A stretch of DNA of 64,000 nucleotides from Coptis chinensis (GCA_015680905.1 CM027377.1:6162501-6226500), one strand, 5' to 3'. Positions 49,232 through 60,704 are shown, counted from the first letter of the stretch. Made by a program: numbers and translations. The notes: generated from the sequence alone by a model not told the origin.

Positions 49232-50096
49232 CATGGCCCAAAATATCTCCGAGATATCCGATATCTCGCCGATATATTTCGGTAAATTGGTACACCGATA
49301 TTGATATTTCCGACATATATCCACCTCATATTGAACCTTTTTTTTCGAGATATATCGAAATTTCCGATATGAAAGTTTATATCGCCGAGATAATCGATAT
49401 TTCCGAGATAATCGATATATATCGGTTGATTTTTTGACCAATTGTTAATATTGAAATTTCCGAAATATCCGATATGTCCGAGATATATCGGCGAGATATC
49501 CGAGATATATCGGTGAGATATTCGATATATATGTGCACAACCTTATGGGCCTTCTGACTGAACCAACATATGGACAACTCTATCCAAGTTATGAATCATT
49601 TGGGCTGCACTGAATTTGTTGCAGACAGACCCAATGTATGATTACACCAACACTCCCGAATTGGAATCATGTTAATTTCCAACACAAAATACGAGTGACA
49701 TGTTCGACAATTTTCACCGGCGGTGGGTATAATTATGTATACACTTGGGTAGGGTATTTGAAAGCGATTAGGATTCAAGAATCGGGTATGGAAGTTGATC
49801 ACCCACGCCACTCGCGTTTATGTATTGATGACTTGATGTAACTTATTTATCTTATTTTGTAATTTGAGACTTTAAGTACATTAGATTATGACATTGTGGT
49901 TAATTATTTGTCAATATTTTTTTATGGTTTTCTTGATAAATAAATGTTGCTATTATGTCCACCGATATATCCGATATTTCCGATATTTTAGAAACTTTGG
50001 ACTGGTCACAAAAAAACCGAGAAATCCGATATATCCGATATATATCGGTTTTTGGGTACACCGATATATTAACCGATATCGAAATTTTGGGCCTTG
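49232..50096. mobile_element. GATATATCGG-family hAT element, copy 2
   Basis: 865 bp with the same asymmetric ends (CATGGCCCAAAATATC on the plus-strand left, inverted CAAGGCCCAAAATTTCG on the right). Motif arrays lie at 49240-49530 and 49960-50096, with an ordinary middle (49550-49955) that has no recognised coding. A clean 8-bp duplication is not seen; a 6-bp deletion at the right flank would explain it. It lies between MYN and TLIF of the PPR. Confidence 0.75.
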
Positions 50097-50104
50097 TTAT
50101 ACGT

Positions 50105-50576
50105 AGGGGTGGAAACAGATAGGTTTGGATACGGAAATTTATACCGATATCTGAATCCGACGGATATTAAAAAAATTATCCGAATCCGATTTCGGATATC
50201 CGATCTGAAAATTAATATTAATTAAAATTTTATTTGTTTTGAATATTTTATTTTACCACTATAAAAACTATTATAAATATATATATATATTTGTCATTTA
50301 TTATTATTATTTTGTTATTATAGTTTTATATTATTAGTTTATGGTTTTATATAATATTTTATACAATAATAAATTAATAAATAAATTATATATAATAACT
50401 AATAATTTTTTAAATCGGATCAGATATTTTCAGATGCGGATATGGTAGTATCCGAATATATACCAGTTCAAACATAAAAAATTATCCAAATCTGATATCC
50501 GAAATTTTTGGATAATATCTGATTTTTTTAATACGAATTCGAATCGGATTCGAATATTTGGATATCCACTTGCACC
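50105..50576. mobile_element. hAT-type MITE (AGGGGTGGAAAC ends)
   Basis: 472 bp flanked by TTATACGT/TTATACAT (50097-50104 and 50577-50584). Ends AGGGGTGGAAAC and inverted GGTGCAAG. Interior of TATCCGAATCCGA-type phrases, AT-rich centre. Inserted immediately beside copy 2 of the GATATATCGG family. Confidence 0.75.
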
Positions 50577-50935
50577 TTATACATAACAACATCAGGACTG
50601 AGTCCCCCCTAGTCATACAATCCAACAAACGGAAAGCTTCTTTTTTCTTGTTCTCTTTACAAAGACCTTGAATAAATGTATTGAATGTAAACAAATTTGG
50701 AGAAACACCTCTCTTTAGAATCTTGTTAAGAAGCTTATCGCTTTCTCGAACATGACCCTTCTTGCAAAGTGTGTGTATAAGCTTATTAAATGTGGTTATA
50801 TCACAACATATACCTTCCCCAAGCATCTCATTAAGTAGATCGCTTGCCGGGATTTGGTGATTCTCTTAATAAAATCCACCGATAACTGTACAATATGCAA
50901 CTGCATTGAGAATGCACCCATGAAGGTATGTTTAA

Positions 50936-51210
50936 AGGTCGAGTCCAATGGCTCCCCTATCCTTTAAAAAGTAGAGCTAAAGTCAGATTCTACTTTCTAT
51001 CATTAATTTCCTCTTTATATATACAAAGGATTTTACTCTCTATCTCTATTTTACTCTCTATAAATAGAGAGTAGAATAAAGATAGAGAGTAGAATCATTT
51101 GTATATATATATAGAAAAATAATGATAGAGAGTAAAATATGTTGACTTTAGTTCTACTTTATTGATTTTAACACTACTTTTAAAGGGATAGGAAGCAATT
51201 GGACTCAGCC
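50936..51210. mobile_element. Tourist-like MITE, foldback, 275 bp
   Basis: Ends GGTCGAGTCCAATGGCT and inverted GGCTGAGTCCAATTGCT, flanked by TAA (50933-50935 and 51211-51213). The halves are inverted copies of each other (AGAGAGTAAAAT, CTATCATTA). TAA duplication fits PIF/Harbinger. It separates ALRLL from the next PPR repeat. Confidence 0.8.
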
Positions 51211-51369
51211 TAAGAAGTCTCAAAGCAACATGTGGCCTACTTGTTCTACAAAAAGACTTTATTCTTATCGTAAAAGTATACACATAAGTTGCACGTGTGT
51301 TTCTTGCTTCTCTATGTGACGAGTACCTATTTTGAGTTTATTCCAATTCAAAGGTATCTTCTCCTGCAG

Positions 51370-51925
51370 GTTAATCAGATTGGCACGGTTACAGAATCCA
51401 TTCAAGCAGCACTAGACTCAAAAGCTGCAGGATGGGGTGTGATGGTTAGCCATCGAAGTGGTGAGACAGAGGATAATTTTATTGCAGATCTCTCTGTTGG
51501 CTTGGCAAGCGGACATGTTTGAATATGGTTCTCCTTAGCCGGGTAGAAATGTTTTGTAATTTTCTTCAGAATGTTGAGTTGATTTTTTTTTTCTTATTTT
51601 TCTCTTACAGATTAAAACAGGTGCTCCCTGCGCAGAATGAAGCGGTGGCTAAGTATAATCGTATTTCTCTCTTTCCTTCTTCGTAGTTATCGGGCTTATC
51701 TATGTAAAATATGAAAGTGGCATAGCTTTCCTGGTTCTACATACGCAGTTATATCTTTTATGTACTACAATCAAAGCACAAATACGTTCAGAATGCAACA
51801 ATACATTTGGTCATGTATACTCTACTTGTAAACTTATTTAATGATCTCAACTTTGATGCAGCTTTTGCGCATTGAAGAGGAGCTTGGAAAACGTTATCTT
51901 TGGTGAAGCTTTCAGATCTCCTTAG
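51370..51925 (+). pseudogene. Plastid-type enolase (ENO1-like), last three exons only
   Basis: Enolase converts 2-phosphoglycerate to phosphoenolpyruvate. Exon 51370-51516 reads [40 protein letters not shown] and LSVGLASGH, including the catalytic Lys-loop neighbour SHRSGE. Exon 51611-51660 starts IKTGAPC and then loses frame in the RSER region. Exon 51862-51925 starts LLRIEEELG and is frameshifted in the final AGEAFRSP, whose bases and stop are still visible. The AALDSKAA wording is that of the plastid isoform. The catalytic barrel is absent. Confidence 0.88.
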
Positions 51926-52244
51926 AAATCTTGGATCACACCTAAATTTTTTATCTTAAAAATAATGCATTGAAGCAAATTCACCACAAGGTTGAGAATG
52001 GAAACCAATGATTACCTTTCGATCTAAAGCAAGTTTTTCAGACATTAAAAGTTTTTTGGTGTAGCCAACTGGCTTATATAGGATTTTGATGAGGGACCTC
52101 TAGGGGTTAGGAAATCATGTTTCCATTTGTATTTGTTTTTGGTTAAAATGTAATGGTATAATGTTGAATGTGACCTCAATTCCCTTGTTTTAAACAAAGT
52201 TGTTTGTAGTTTCTTATTTGTGAATTTCTATTGCTGGTCAAGAA
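51926..52244. other. Enolase 3' flank
   Basis: No gene; probable old 3' untranslated region up to the start of the duplicated block near 52245. Confidence 0.5.
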
Positions 52245-52316
52245 CAAGTCATTAATACAACAAAACAATTAAATCTACAACAAAATAATAATTATTATAA
52301 AATATGAACTTCTTAC

Positions 52317-52384
52317 AGTTGCTTCCCGAGTGGAGCGAAAGATGGGTTTGTGAGGAAAAGAGTTGAAGGGGTTGTTGTTGCCAT
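52317..52384 (-). pseudogene. Duplicated CPP1 exon 1
   Basis: A second copy of CPP1 exon 1 with its donor site, reading [20 protein letters not shown], inside a block (52245-52620) nearly identical to 31120-31500. The other CPP1 exons do not follow. The upstream leader has a small expansion of GGTTCC/GGTTCT units at 52448-52478 relative to the functional copy. Confidence 0.9.
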
Positions 52385-53059
52385 TTTATTAAAAGAATAA
52401 AAAAAAATCACTTAATGCATAAACCCTAGCTCCTCCCTAGTTTCTTCGGTTCCGGTTCCTGTTCCGGTTCTGGTTCCATCAAAACCACGCAGAGAAGAAA
52501 GGATATGAGACTTGAGAATTTTATTACTGGGTTTTCTTTGTAGACGTTAAAGCCAATAAAGTGAAAAACACTAGGCCCATATAAGTTCAAGTTGGGCCGC
52601 TGCTGGACTATTTTAAATGGGTTATATGCAGGACCCTGAATCTCTCGAGGCAGATCCCATTTAAAAAATTAAAATACCAGCCATGTCCCCAAATAAACTC
52701 TTGGAGCAGACTCCACTTAAAAGTGAAAACACCCAAATTTCAATTTTTGTCTTTTTTACTCAAGTTCTGTCTTTTGGTCTTTTTACTCTAAAAAAACCTT
52801 TCTTAAACCCACACATTTTTTTTTCTCGCCATTCTCCAAAGAAATTTAACTCACACATCTCTTCTTTCTCTACACATATTCATCATTTTTTTCAAATTCT
52901 TTTGTTCTATTTCTATTTACAACCCTAAAACCTCTCTTTTTGTTTTTCCCCTCTGTTTTTTTTATAACATTGAGTGAAATGGAATGGGCATATGATGTTT
53001 TTAATGTGGAAAATGAACTATTTAATGAAGAGAAGTTTCAATCAAGTGACCAATGCAAG

Positions 53060-54390
53060 ACGGCGACCAATCAATAAAGAGAGGAAATTGTGTTGGTCAT
53101 ACATTAAGAACGGTTTATTGGAACCAACCTTAAAAGAAAAGACGTTCAGATGGGGTTAATTTTGTCTGCATTGGATGGTTGGACTGGACCGTCTTATAAA
53201 GAGAGGAGATTGTGTTGGTCCTGCATTAAGAACGATTTAGAGGAACTAATCTAAAATGAAAAGACATTCATATTAGACTAATTTTGTCTGCATTGGATGA
53301 TTGGCCTGGACCGTCTTATAAAAATAGGATATTGTGTTGCTCCTGCATTAAGAACGGTTTATTGGAACCAACCTTAAAAGAAAAGACGTTCAGGTGAGGC
53401 TAATTAACTTTGTTTGCATTGGATGGTTGGACTAGACCATCTTATAAAGAGAGAAGATTGTGTTGGTCCTACATTAAGAATGATTTAGAGGAACTAACCT
53501 AAAACGAAAAGAAATTCATATTAGACTAATTAACTTTGTCTGCATTGGATAGTTGGACTGGACCGTCTTATAAAAAGATAAGATTGTGTTAGTCTTGCAT
53601 TAAAAACGGTTTAGCGGAACTAACCTCAAACGAAAAGACATTCATATTATTAGACTAACTTTGTCTGCATTGGATAGTTGGACTGGACCATCTTATAAAG
53701 AGAGGAGATTGTGTTAGTACTGCATTAAGAACAGTTTATTGGAACCAACTTTAAAAGAAAAGACGTTCTGATTAGGCTATCTTTGTCTGCATTGGATGGA
53801 TGGACTGGACCGTCTTATAAAGAAAGGAGATTGTGTTGGTTCAAGAACGGTTTATTGGAACCAACTTTAAAAGAAAAGACGTTCAGATTAGGCTAACTTT
53901 GTCATGGGTGGACGAAAATTCAATTTCAACAACCATTTCAAATAAAGACAGTTCGACTAGACTGACCTATTTCGTTTGGATAGACCATCCCTTTATGCCT
54001 CTGTTGGTTGGACTGGGCTATCTTACACTTATATTAGATTTTGTTGGTCCTGCATTAGGATCGGTTTAACTAAACTAACTTAAAAAGAAAAGATGTTCTA
54101 ACCAGGCTAGCCTTTTCTGCTTTAGATGGTTGAACTGGACTGTCTTACACTTAGATTAAATTTTTGCTAGTCCTGCATTAAAATCAGTTTAACTGAACTA
54201 ACTTAAAGAGAAAAGACGTTCTAACCAGACTAGCCTTTGCTGCTTTAGTTGGTTGAACTTTACTGTCTTACACTTAGATTAGATTTTGCTGGTCCTGCAT
54301 TAAGATCGGTTTAACAGAACTAACTTAAAGAGAAATGACGTTCTAATCAGGCTAGTCTTTTCTGCTTTAGTTGGTTGAATTGAACTGTCA
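53060..54390 (+). repeat. Minisatellite, about ten units of 120-127 bp
   Basis: Each unit contains AGATTGTGTTGGTCCTGCAT, TAAGAACGGTTTA, AACTAACCT and TGCATTGGATGGTTGGACTG (with changes). Unit starts are near 53085, 53208, 53328, 53456, 53583, 53706, 53830, 54040, 54166 and 54286. The last three form a diverged subgroup with TGCTTTAG.TGGTTGAACT. Confidence 0.92.
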
Positions 54391-54966
54391 AAAATCCTTA
54401 TCTTTTCAATTTACTTGCCAAAATTTCTTGGACTTCATTTTGTAACCAGCTTTATTTTTCTTAAGGAAGTGCGGACGTAGATAACCAAAATCAGACCCAA
54501 TCCATTGCAAGTTTGGCTTTAGAATCAAAGATAGTGTATGGTGAATTTTAATGCTATAAAATACATTTGCTAACAGAGACTGAAAGCTGACATTGTTACC
54601 GAGTCCAAAGTTCAAACGGTACAGCCATGTGTACACCCGTACCTTCACAACCAGCAATACCATAGGAAACAATTCAAGTAACAGTCTTCAAGTATAATTA
54701 TTGGCCGATTTTCTCTCTTACCCTGTTAAGAGTTGAGACAGACATGACATCATTTAGAAGAAGGACCTAATCATTTATATTAAAACTAATAACACTACCA
54801 GCTTTGTGAGAGACAAAAATATAAAAGATGGTCAACAAGAAGTCTACATCAGATGGCTACATATTAAAACTAATAACAAAATCATCCATATCTCCTCTGA
54901 CAAGTATTTTTTATAACACCAACATTAACACCATCATTTCTTTCTCTTCTGCCTCATTACAAGTTG

Positions 54967-55568
54967 TCATTTTGTCAACTTTGTCGTGTCAATGTCCATG
55001 TTATCTCCACTATTTTCACCACCATCTCCATCATTATCTTGACCACCCCCACTATTTTCACCACCACCTCCATTTTGTGAACTTTCTTGAATAATTTGTT
55101 TGAATTGGAGAACGTTATATATCATCTTCTCACGTGCTAACATCCCATGAACATCTTGGGTTCCTCCTGTGTCCAACGATTCTTTAAGCAACCTTGTCGC
55201 TTCTGCTACAATAAGTTCCTATAAAGTAATTTGAGAGTTAAATGCATATAAAAAATATGACTAACATTAGATATATTATATTTTTCGTACATAATAAAAT
55301 CGAATACGAGTAGGAATAAAAAAATATATATACATCTTACCCAATTTACAGGTGGAAGTTTATGAACTTGTGAAAAATGCTTCGGATTCCGCATATGAGG
55401 ATGGCTAATATTGTTGAACCAATCTATGTATCTATTAACGCAATCCGAGAAAGCCACAACACGTTCACCACATTCAATATCGTCTTCTACAACCATTGCT
55501 TTTTTGTTTTTTTCGTATTCGATGAGATGCCGTTTGGGGCACCCTAACTGAAGGCTGTCTAGAACCAA
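54967..55568 (-). CDS. Unidentified spliced ORF inside the TIR element
   Basis: Two exons, 55568-55341 and 55218-54967, join in frame across a GTAAG...TATAG intron. The first contains ECGERVVAFSDCVNRYIDWF and NNISHPHMRNP, which loosely recalls plant mobile domain proteins, but the match is weak. The second reads ELIVAEATRLLKESLDTGG and ends in a Gly/Asn/Asp-rich tail (GGGQDNDGDGGENSGDN). The N-terminus is not resolved. It may be the element's own protein or a captured gene end. Confidence 0.45.
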
Positions 55569-56849
55569 CTTTCACTTTTTTTTTGGGGCGGCATGACTAT
55601 CCCTATAATACATCAATAGCTAACAATAGTCGAATTTCAATTACAACCCAAACTTTATGATGCAAGACAGAAAATGCAAGCTTTTGACTGTGCCATGAAA
55701 AAACGATGAGCAATGTAGACATGCTGCATATAGAAACCCAACTAAACTATAATATCAACAAAGCTAAAATACAGTGAATTCATTGTTATACGAGTTTACA
55801 GAGTTAGAGTCAGGACTGGAGGTTATGAACAATTATAATATCGACAAAGCTAAAATACAGTAAAAAAATATGTCACTTGCATATAGTGTCACCGTATTTG
55901 ATTCCTTAAGGAAATATCATATAGAAATGAATCTATGAAGCAAACAAAAGAAGGCAAAATAACCAGTGGTGATTGTTTTAAACCACAGATTACCATATTC
56001 TTTATTAGAATCAAGAAAAACATAACATTTATTAAATGTAAGAACATAGAAGTATAAGTGGGTGTTTGGATCTCATTTTTTCAAAAAATCAGTTTTTCTC
56101 AAAAAATATTTATTCTAAAAACAATTTTTAAATAAACATGTTTGGTTGAGATTTTTTCTTAAAAGCTATTTTATCAAACTCGTAAATTTCGTGATATTTT
56201 TCGAAATATATAGCTTAGCATATCTCGACATTTTTCACTATAATGAGTAATCCATATGCCTTTGGAGCTGGATGAGAAAGTGAAAAGAAAAAACTATTTT
56301 TTAACTTGAAAAACAAGTTTTTGCTATTTATCATAAAACATGTTTTTTAAACCAATAAATGTTTTTTGGGTGAAAAACTATTTTCTACAAAAATAAAGAC
56401 CAAACATGTTTATTTAAAAAAAAAAAAACGTTTTTTCACTAATAAATGTTTAATGACAATAAATAAATAGTATCCAAACACCCCATAAAACTTTTACATA
56501 ACCTACTTTAAATACTTAAAATTATTAGGATAATAAACTACAATTACATTGTTAGTGACAATTGTGAAAAAAAAAATGAAACTTGAAAAATGAGGTGGTG
56601 TTCTTATTACCTTAAACGAAAAACAGTGACACAGTTGGTTTTTTGTTTTTATTGAAGGAGGAAGAAAGAGATCAACCGAAGAAAGTGAAAAGAGACAATT
56701 TTAAGACAATTTTGGACTTTGGGTTGACAAGGCCCAGGTAGGTGTGCCCAAAGACAATTTTAAGTTTGGGGTCTGCTTTGAAAAAAAATGGAGTCTGCCT
56801 TGAGAGAATCAGGGTATGTAGGTAAAACAACTGTTAATATACAAATTAT

Positions 56850-57405
56850 GCGCACATGGACACGGGGACAGTCTATGACGCTAACATGCTATGCGTATAT
56901 GAGCTGTTACATATTGTTCTTCCTTTTTTATGGGAACATTTAAAGACATAGAATGACAAATTGACGACATAAACAGGGGGTGAGGTCTCAATTTTCTATA
57001 CATCAAATGACACTGATTTACATATTGAAAAGGAAAACAAGTAAACACATGTTTTCTTGGATTGGAAGTTCTCCGAGGAAAAATGCACTTCAGAGTTTAG
57101 GTAAGACTTCCAGGTATCCATGGAAGGACATATAGATATTATTCTCATTTGTTTTGTATATAGTATTTTGATGGAAGGGTGCTTGGAATTACAAGTTAGC
57201 AATAAGATAACATCAAAGAGAGCTTCTTTTCGCAATTTCAATTACAGTACTAAAACCATTGTCAGTTTATTCAAAATAATATAGTCAAGAGAATAATAGA
57301 ACCAATGACTTTACATAGTAATATAAAGTTATAAACCACTTTAGACAATTTGACAGAATTACAATACCATAACGAACAAGATGAATCATAAGACATTTCA
57401 GACAT
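56850..57405. other. Duplicated block, right side of the inserted element
   Basis: Matches 31500-32090 (GAGCTGTTACAT, ACATCAAATGACACTGATTT, AGACTTCCAGGTATCCATGG) with small indels. No gene. Confidence 0.85.
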
Positions 57406-57548
57406 GGGTTAACGAGTATTACCCCCACTAGATGTGCAAATTAGAATTCCCCCTATTAGGGAATGACCGTGTTTTTTTTTGTATGTATTTAGGTGGGAGA
57501 GAAGACCCTAATTTCCCATCTAGTGGGGGTAATAAGACTCGTTAACCC
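57406..57548. mobile_element. 143-bp foldback MITE
   Basis: Ends GGGTTAACGAG and inverted GGGTTAACGAG, then TATTACCCCCACTAGATG against its inverted match. TTCAGA lies on both sides. The homologous sites at 32080 and 43530 lack it, which confirms insertion. Confidence 0.85.
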
Positions 57549-57605
57549 TTCAGAGTCTATTAACAACTACAAAATCTAACAAATAGTACATGAGATTCAT
57601 TCCCA

Positions 57606-59351
57606 TTTGCTTTGAATTTGATTCTTATGCCTAAAATCACAAGTTAACAACAATGTCTCATCCAACCTTTTTCTCCCTTAAATTCCTATCTTTTTCACAT
57701 CCCTGATTTCTCCTTCAGTCCGCCCTGCCATTTCTTGCACCCTTCTCATCTTCTCTCTACAATAGCGATATGCAAACCCTGCAAGCATAAATCTCCTCCA
57801 TCACGGCCGACATTTTTATACCATATCGTTCCATCATGTGTATGTGTATCGTCTTTCATAGCTTCCACCCCGAAGAGTGAATTCACTTCCGTTTGCACAT
57901 TCACATTCATATTCACTATGTTGCTTTTACTATTATTTTCACAAGAAAAGATCTCTTCCCAGCACTGCTCCAGAGTTATCACATAATATAAGGTGTTTTT
58001 CATCTGATCCTTTAATCGTCCACTTTCTTTAGCAAAAACACATGGACCGTACCATTTCCCCACAACCACGGCTGTGGAACGCTTATTGGAATTTGAAAAG
58101 TCGAACTTAGCAACTCAGGGAGGTTTTTTCTTAGATAGAAATTCAAGCCATGTGCTTCACTTAGTAGGTTTTGGAATGAACTTGAGGTATCAACAGTCCA
58201 ACCTTTTCTTCTAAGGAAAAATTGATGAAATCCATCGGGAGCTATGGACTTAGCGAAAAATCCATAGCCACCGCTTAAATATCTCCACTTGTTTGTTTGT
58301 TTTTTGCACACAAGTAAGGAAATATCTCCTATAAAAGCTCTCGGTTTAACGTACTTCACACAGCTGCAAAAACAACATGTGGCCATCCATATCCTCTTCT
58401 TTTGAACTACTGCATGCTAGTTACTGAGCAACTGAAGCTCATTTGGTATGAGAAAACAACCTGACTAGTTGGATTTTTCGGTATTCCACACTGCTAAATG
58501 AAGTATGACATTTTGTATTCCACACTTCTAAATGAATTCCACACTGCTAAATGAAGTATGACATTTTGGCATTTATATGCCGAAATAGATTGAAATTTCG
58601 TATCTCACAAAAATTTCAGCTACACTATATAAATAAAGTTAGGGTTTATAAATTGGTAAGTGAGACAAAATTGGTTGTTAGGGTTTGGGATTTAGTGCAT
58701 CTCTTGAGAGTTTTGTTCATGCCCAAACTCATTAGTAGTTGTCTACATAATTGGTTGTTTGTAGTACGAGAGATTTGTGAGGCCATAAGAAAGAGAAATT
58801 TGGGGGTTCTATTAAACCAATGTGAGTGTGTAACATTATTTGATTCTCTTTCAATTAGAACTTATATTTGGTTGTGGATTAGGCGCAAGCCAAACTACGT
58901 AAATCTTCGTCTCTCTTATTTGGTTGATTGGTTTGCTATTTTGCATTGGTGAGTATTTACTACTTATTTAGAAGTTATTTAATTAGTTGATTTCATACAC
59001 CGTAGTTGTGGGTTGTTGCTTCTACCACATTTATCATTAGTTATTAATTTCCGTTATATAGAATTGATGTGCTCTGTAGTTTATGAAGCACAACAAATTA
59101 GTTGGAGTTTTTCTTTAGTTGTAGATTAGGCGCAAGCCAAACTACGTAAATCTTCGTCTCTCTTTATTTGGTTGATTGGTTTGTTATTTTGCATTGGTGA
59201 GTGTTTTGACAAGTACCCTAACAACATGTATCTTCTGCTTATGTTTTTCATCTGTGAATACAATATAACCTGAATTTGGACCTTCAGTTGGAGGTTCTGA
59301 AAGGCTGCTGGGATCCTTTCTGTACATAGAAAGAGGCCTTATTACATACAT
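57606..59351 (-). pseudogene. DUF1262 paralogue, decayed
   Basis: Exon 2 (58386-57606) matches the intact gene (CCFCSCVKYVKPRAF, SIAPDGFHQFFLRRKGWTVD, VVGKWYGPCVFAKE, LEQCWEEIFSCEN) with frameshifts near 58320, 58080 and 57790, and its C-terminal end is degenerate. Exon 1 begins at 59351 (MYVIRPLSMYRKDPSSLSEP) and loses frame in the acidic stretch. Its 3' third is replaced by unrelated sequence from 59205 leftward. Confidence 0.9.
58400..59207. repeat. Unrelated insert in the DUF1262 pseudogene, with direct repeats
   Basis: About 82 bp (GATTAGGCGCAAGCCAAACT ... TTTTGCATTGGTGAGT) occurs at 58875-58957 and again at 59125-59207. Nearby, ATTCCACACTGCTAAATGAA and GTATGACATTTTG recur at 58486-58566. 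A 133-codon plus-strand frame (58551-58952) has no recognisable domain. The intact paralogue has none of this. Confidence 0.7.
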
Positions 59352-59980
59352 TTTGATTCTTTGAATTTTGTCCACAGGCTCTTTTTGCAGTTCCAAACTT
59401 CTAATATATAAGAGTAATATATAGGACTACATATATTAATACTTTTTCCATTCCGTGTTTGCATTTTGTTTCGTGCAAGATTTCTCTTATAAGGTTTCAA
59501 AGGTTTTGAATTTGACCATTGAAAGCGAAATTGCCAATTTACATCCCGACTCTTAAGTCATGGTGTTTATCCCGCCTACTTCAAGTTAAACTAAGTGGCA
59601 ACTTACATTACAAAGTCCAAAGTTTCGAATTGACATGGCGCATCCACTCCACCGCATTTTCAGTGCGTGGTTGTATTGGCCGGGTTGCAAATAGTTGGCA
59701 CGTGTAATAGAAAAGCTTAGAATTTCGATACATATTGAGACGTTGAGCACGATTAAGTAGTATAACTGCTAGCAGAGGGAATGAGCGGAGAGTGAAGGAG
59801 GGAGAGGAAGAGGGAGAGGGAGAGGAAAGGCGAGAAATTGAGGATAGACAGACAGAAACCTACCAAACTAAATTTTGGGTCACGTATGCCCACCCCTCCT
59901 AAAAACGTATACTTCCCCTAAAATTCACAATTAGGTCAAAAGCTCGGAAAACATAATCCCAAATTAGAAAAACCCTAGAA

Positions 59981-60130
59981 ATGGCAACGTCATCTCCAAT
60001 GCTGATTCAAACAGAGACATTCAAAAATTAGGTTTTATTGGAGCTGGAAAAATGGCAGAAAGTGTAGCGTTACCTACTGCTCGAATTCGAACTGCTTATA
60101 GAGATGCTTTCTCTCTTTGAGAATAATCAA
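59981..60130 (+). pseudogene. Second pyrroline-5-carboxylate reductase fragment
   Basis: Same start (MATSSPMLIQTETFK), same frameshift and same loss before LPTARIRTA as the copy at 43080. The defects therefore predate the block duplication. Confidence 0.7.
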
Positions 60131-60239
60131 CAGTTGAAGCCTTGTTTTTTTATGGAAGTGCATAAATTACAAGTTGGCAATAAGATGATAAAATCAAAGA
60201 GAGCTTCTTTTATAACTGTACTAACAAAACCATTCTCAG

Positions 60240-60704
60240 GGCATCTCCAATGGAGGGTGTAAAATTACACTTCCACATAGACTCCACATAGGTGCCATTA
60301 GGATTTTACAACTCCAATTGCAAATTATTGTATAGCTCATAAATATCCACTCTCTATTGTTTCCAATGGAGAAGTGTAAAAAAGTTCAATTTTAAACTCG
60401 GATGACATTTAAAGTGACGTCTCCTCTTTAATTTAAAGAGGGACGTCACTTCAATTGTCGTCTGAGTTTAAAATTTTCTAATTGTAACTTTAGAAATAGA
60501 TAGGGACGACACTCCAAGTGACGTCCGAACGTTTCTTTTGTTCAGATGCGTGTTCAAGTGTCGCCCGGGCTATTTATCAACTGATAGCGAGATGGGAAAT
60601 TCTCCACCCCCTCTATCAACTAATAGTCTATTACTTACGGTTTAGCATCCCCATTGGATAGAGTTTTTTGACAATTAGGGTATAAAATTTCCACAAGGAG
60701 ATGC
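60240..60704. mobile_element. 465-bp MITE with GGCATCTCC ends
   Basis: Left end GGCATCTCCAATGG, right end GGAGATGC, flanked by TCTCAG on both sides (60234-60239, 60705-60710). The homologous site at 43335 (CATTATCAGTTTACTC) is empty. The interior contains paired phrases such as GTGACGTC/GACGTCAC. Confidence 0.8.

Larger units (their letters stand above)
48421..51297 (-). pseudogene. P-class pentatricopeptide repeat protein, broken by insertions
   Basis: PPR proteins bind organellar RNA, each 35-residue repeat reading about one base. Minus-strand pieces in order: [20 protein letters not shown] with ALRLL (51297-51214), CILNAVAYCTVIGGF, NHQIPASDLLNEMLGEGICC and DITTFNKLIHTLCKKGHVRE, RGVSPNLFTFNTFIQGLCKE (to 50577), NTLIFGLCTTS with KVVEAESYLRKM (49231-49150), VNQGYQPDDF (49103-49131), TYSTIIDGLDGYCRVGSVQN, GFVPDQIIYVSLIN (48693-48540), and YNSVIKGLC near 48450. 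It resembles the At1g74580-type protein from memory. Five small DNA elements and several frameshifts (stops at about 50870 and 48450) separate the pieces; the start and the C-terminal half are missing. Confidence 0.88.
52621..56845. mobile_element. 4.2-kb TIR element interrupting the duplicated block
   Basis: The left side reads GACCCTGAATCTCTCGAGGC and the right side inverted ATACCCTGATTCTCTCAAGG, followed on both by CAGA(C)TCCCATTT-like sequence: TIRs of about 35 bp with mismatches. The sequence at 31490 (CTTTTAAAGTATAATAACC) is the empty site. The interior has a minisatellite and a minus-strand spliced ORF. Superfamily not settled: the target duplication is unclear and the ends are not CACTA. 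Confidence 0.7.

Noticed and set aside
48695-49441. Several overlapping Tyr/Ile/Asp-rich frames on both strands
   Set aside because: They are translations of GATATATCGG repeat arrays; only the short PPR pieces beside them are real coding.
58551-58952. 133-codon plus-strand frame as a gene
   Set aside because: No recognisable domain; it lies in inserted, internally repeated DNA within the DUF1262 pseudogene.
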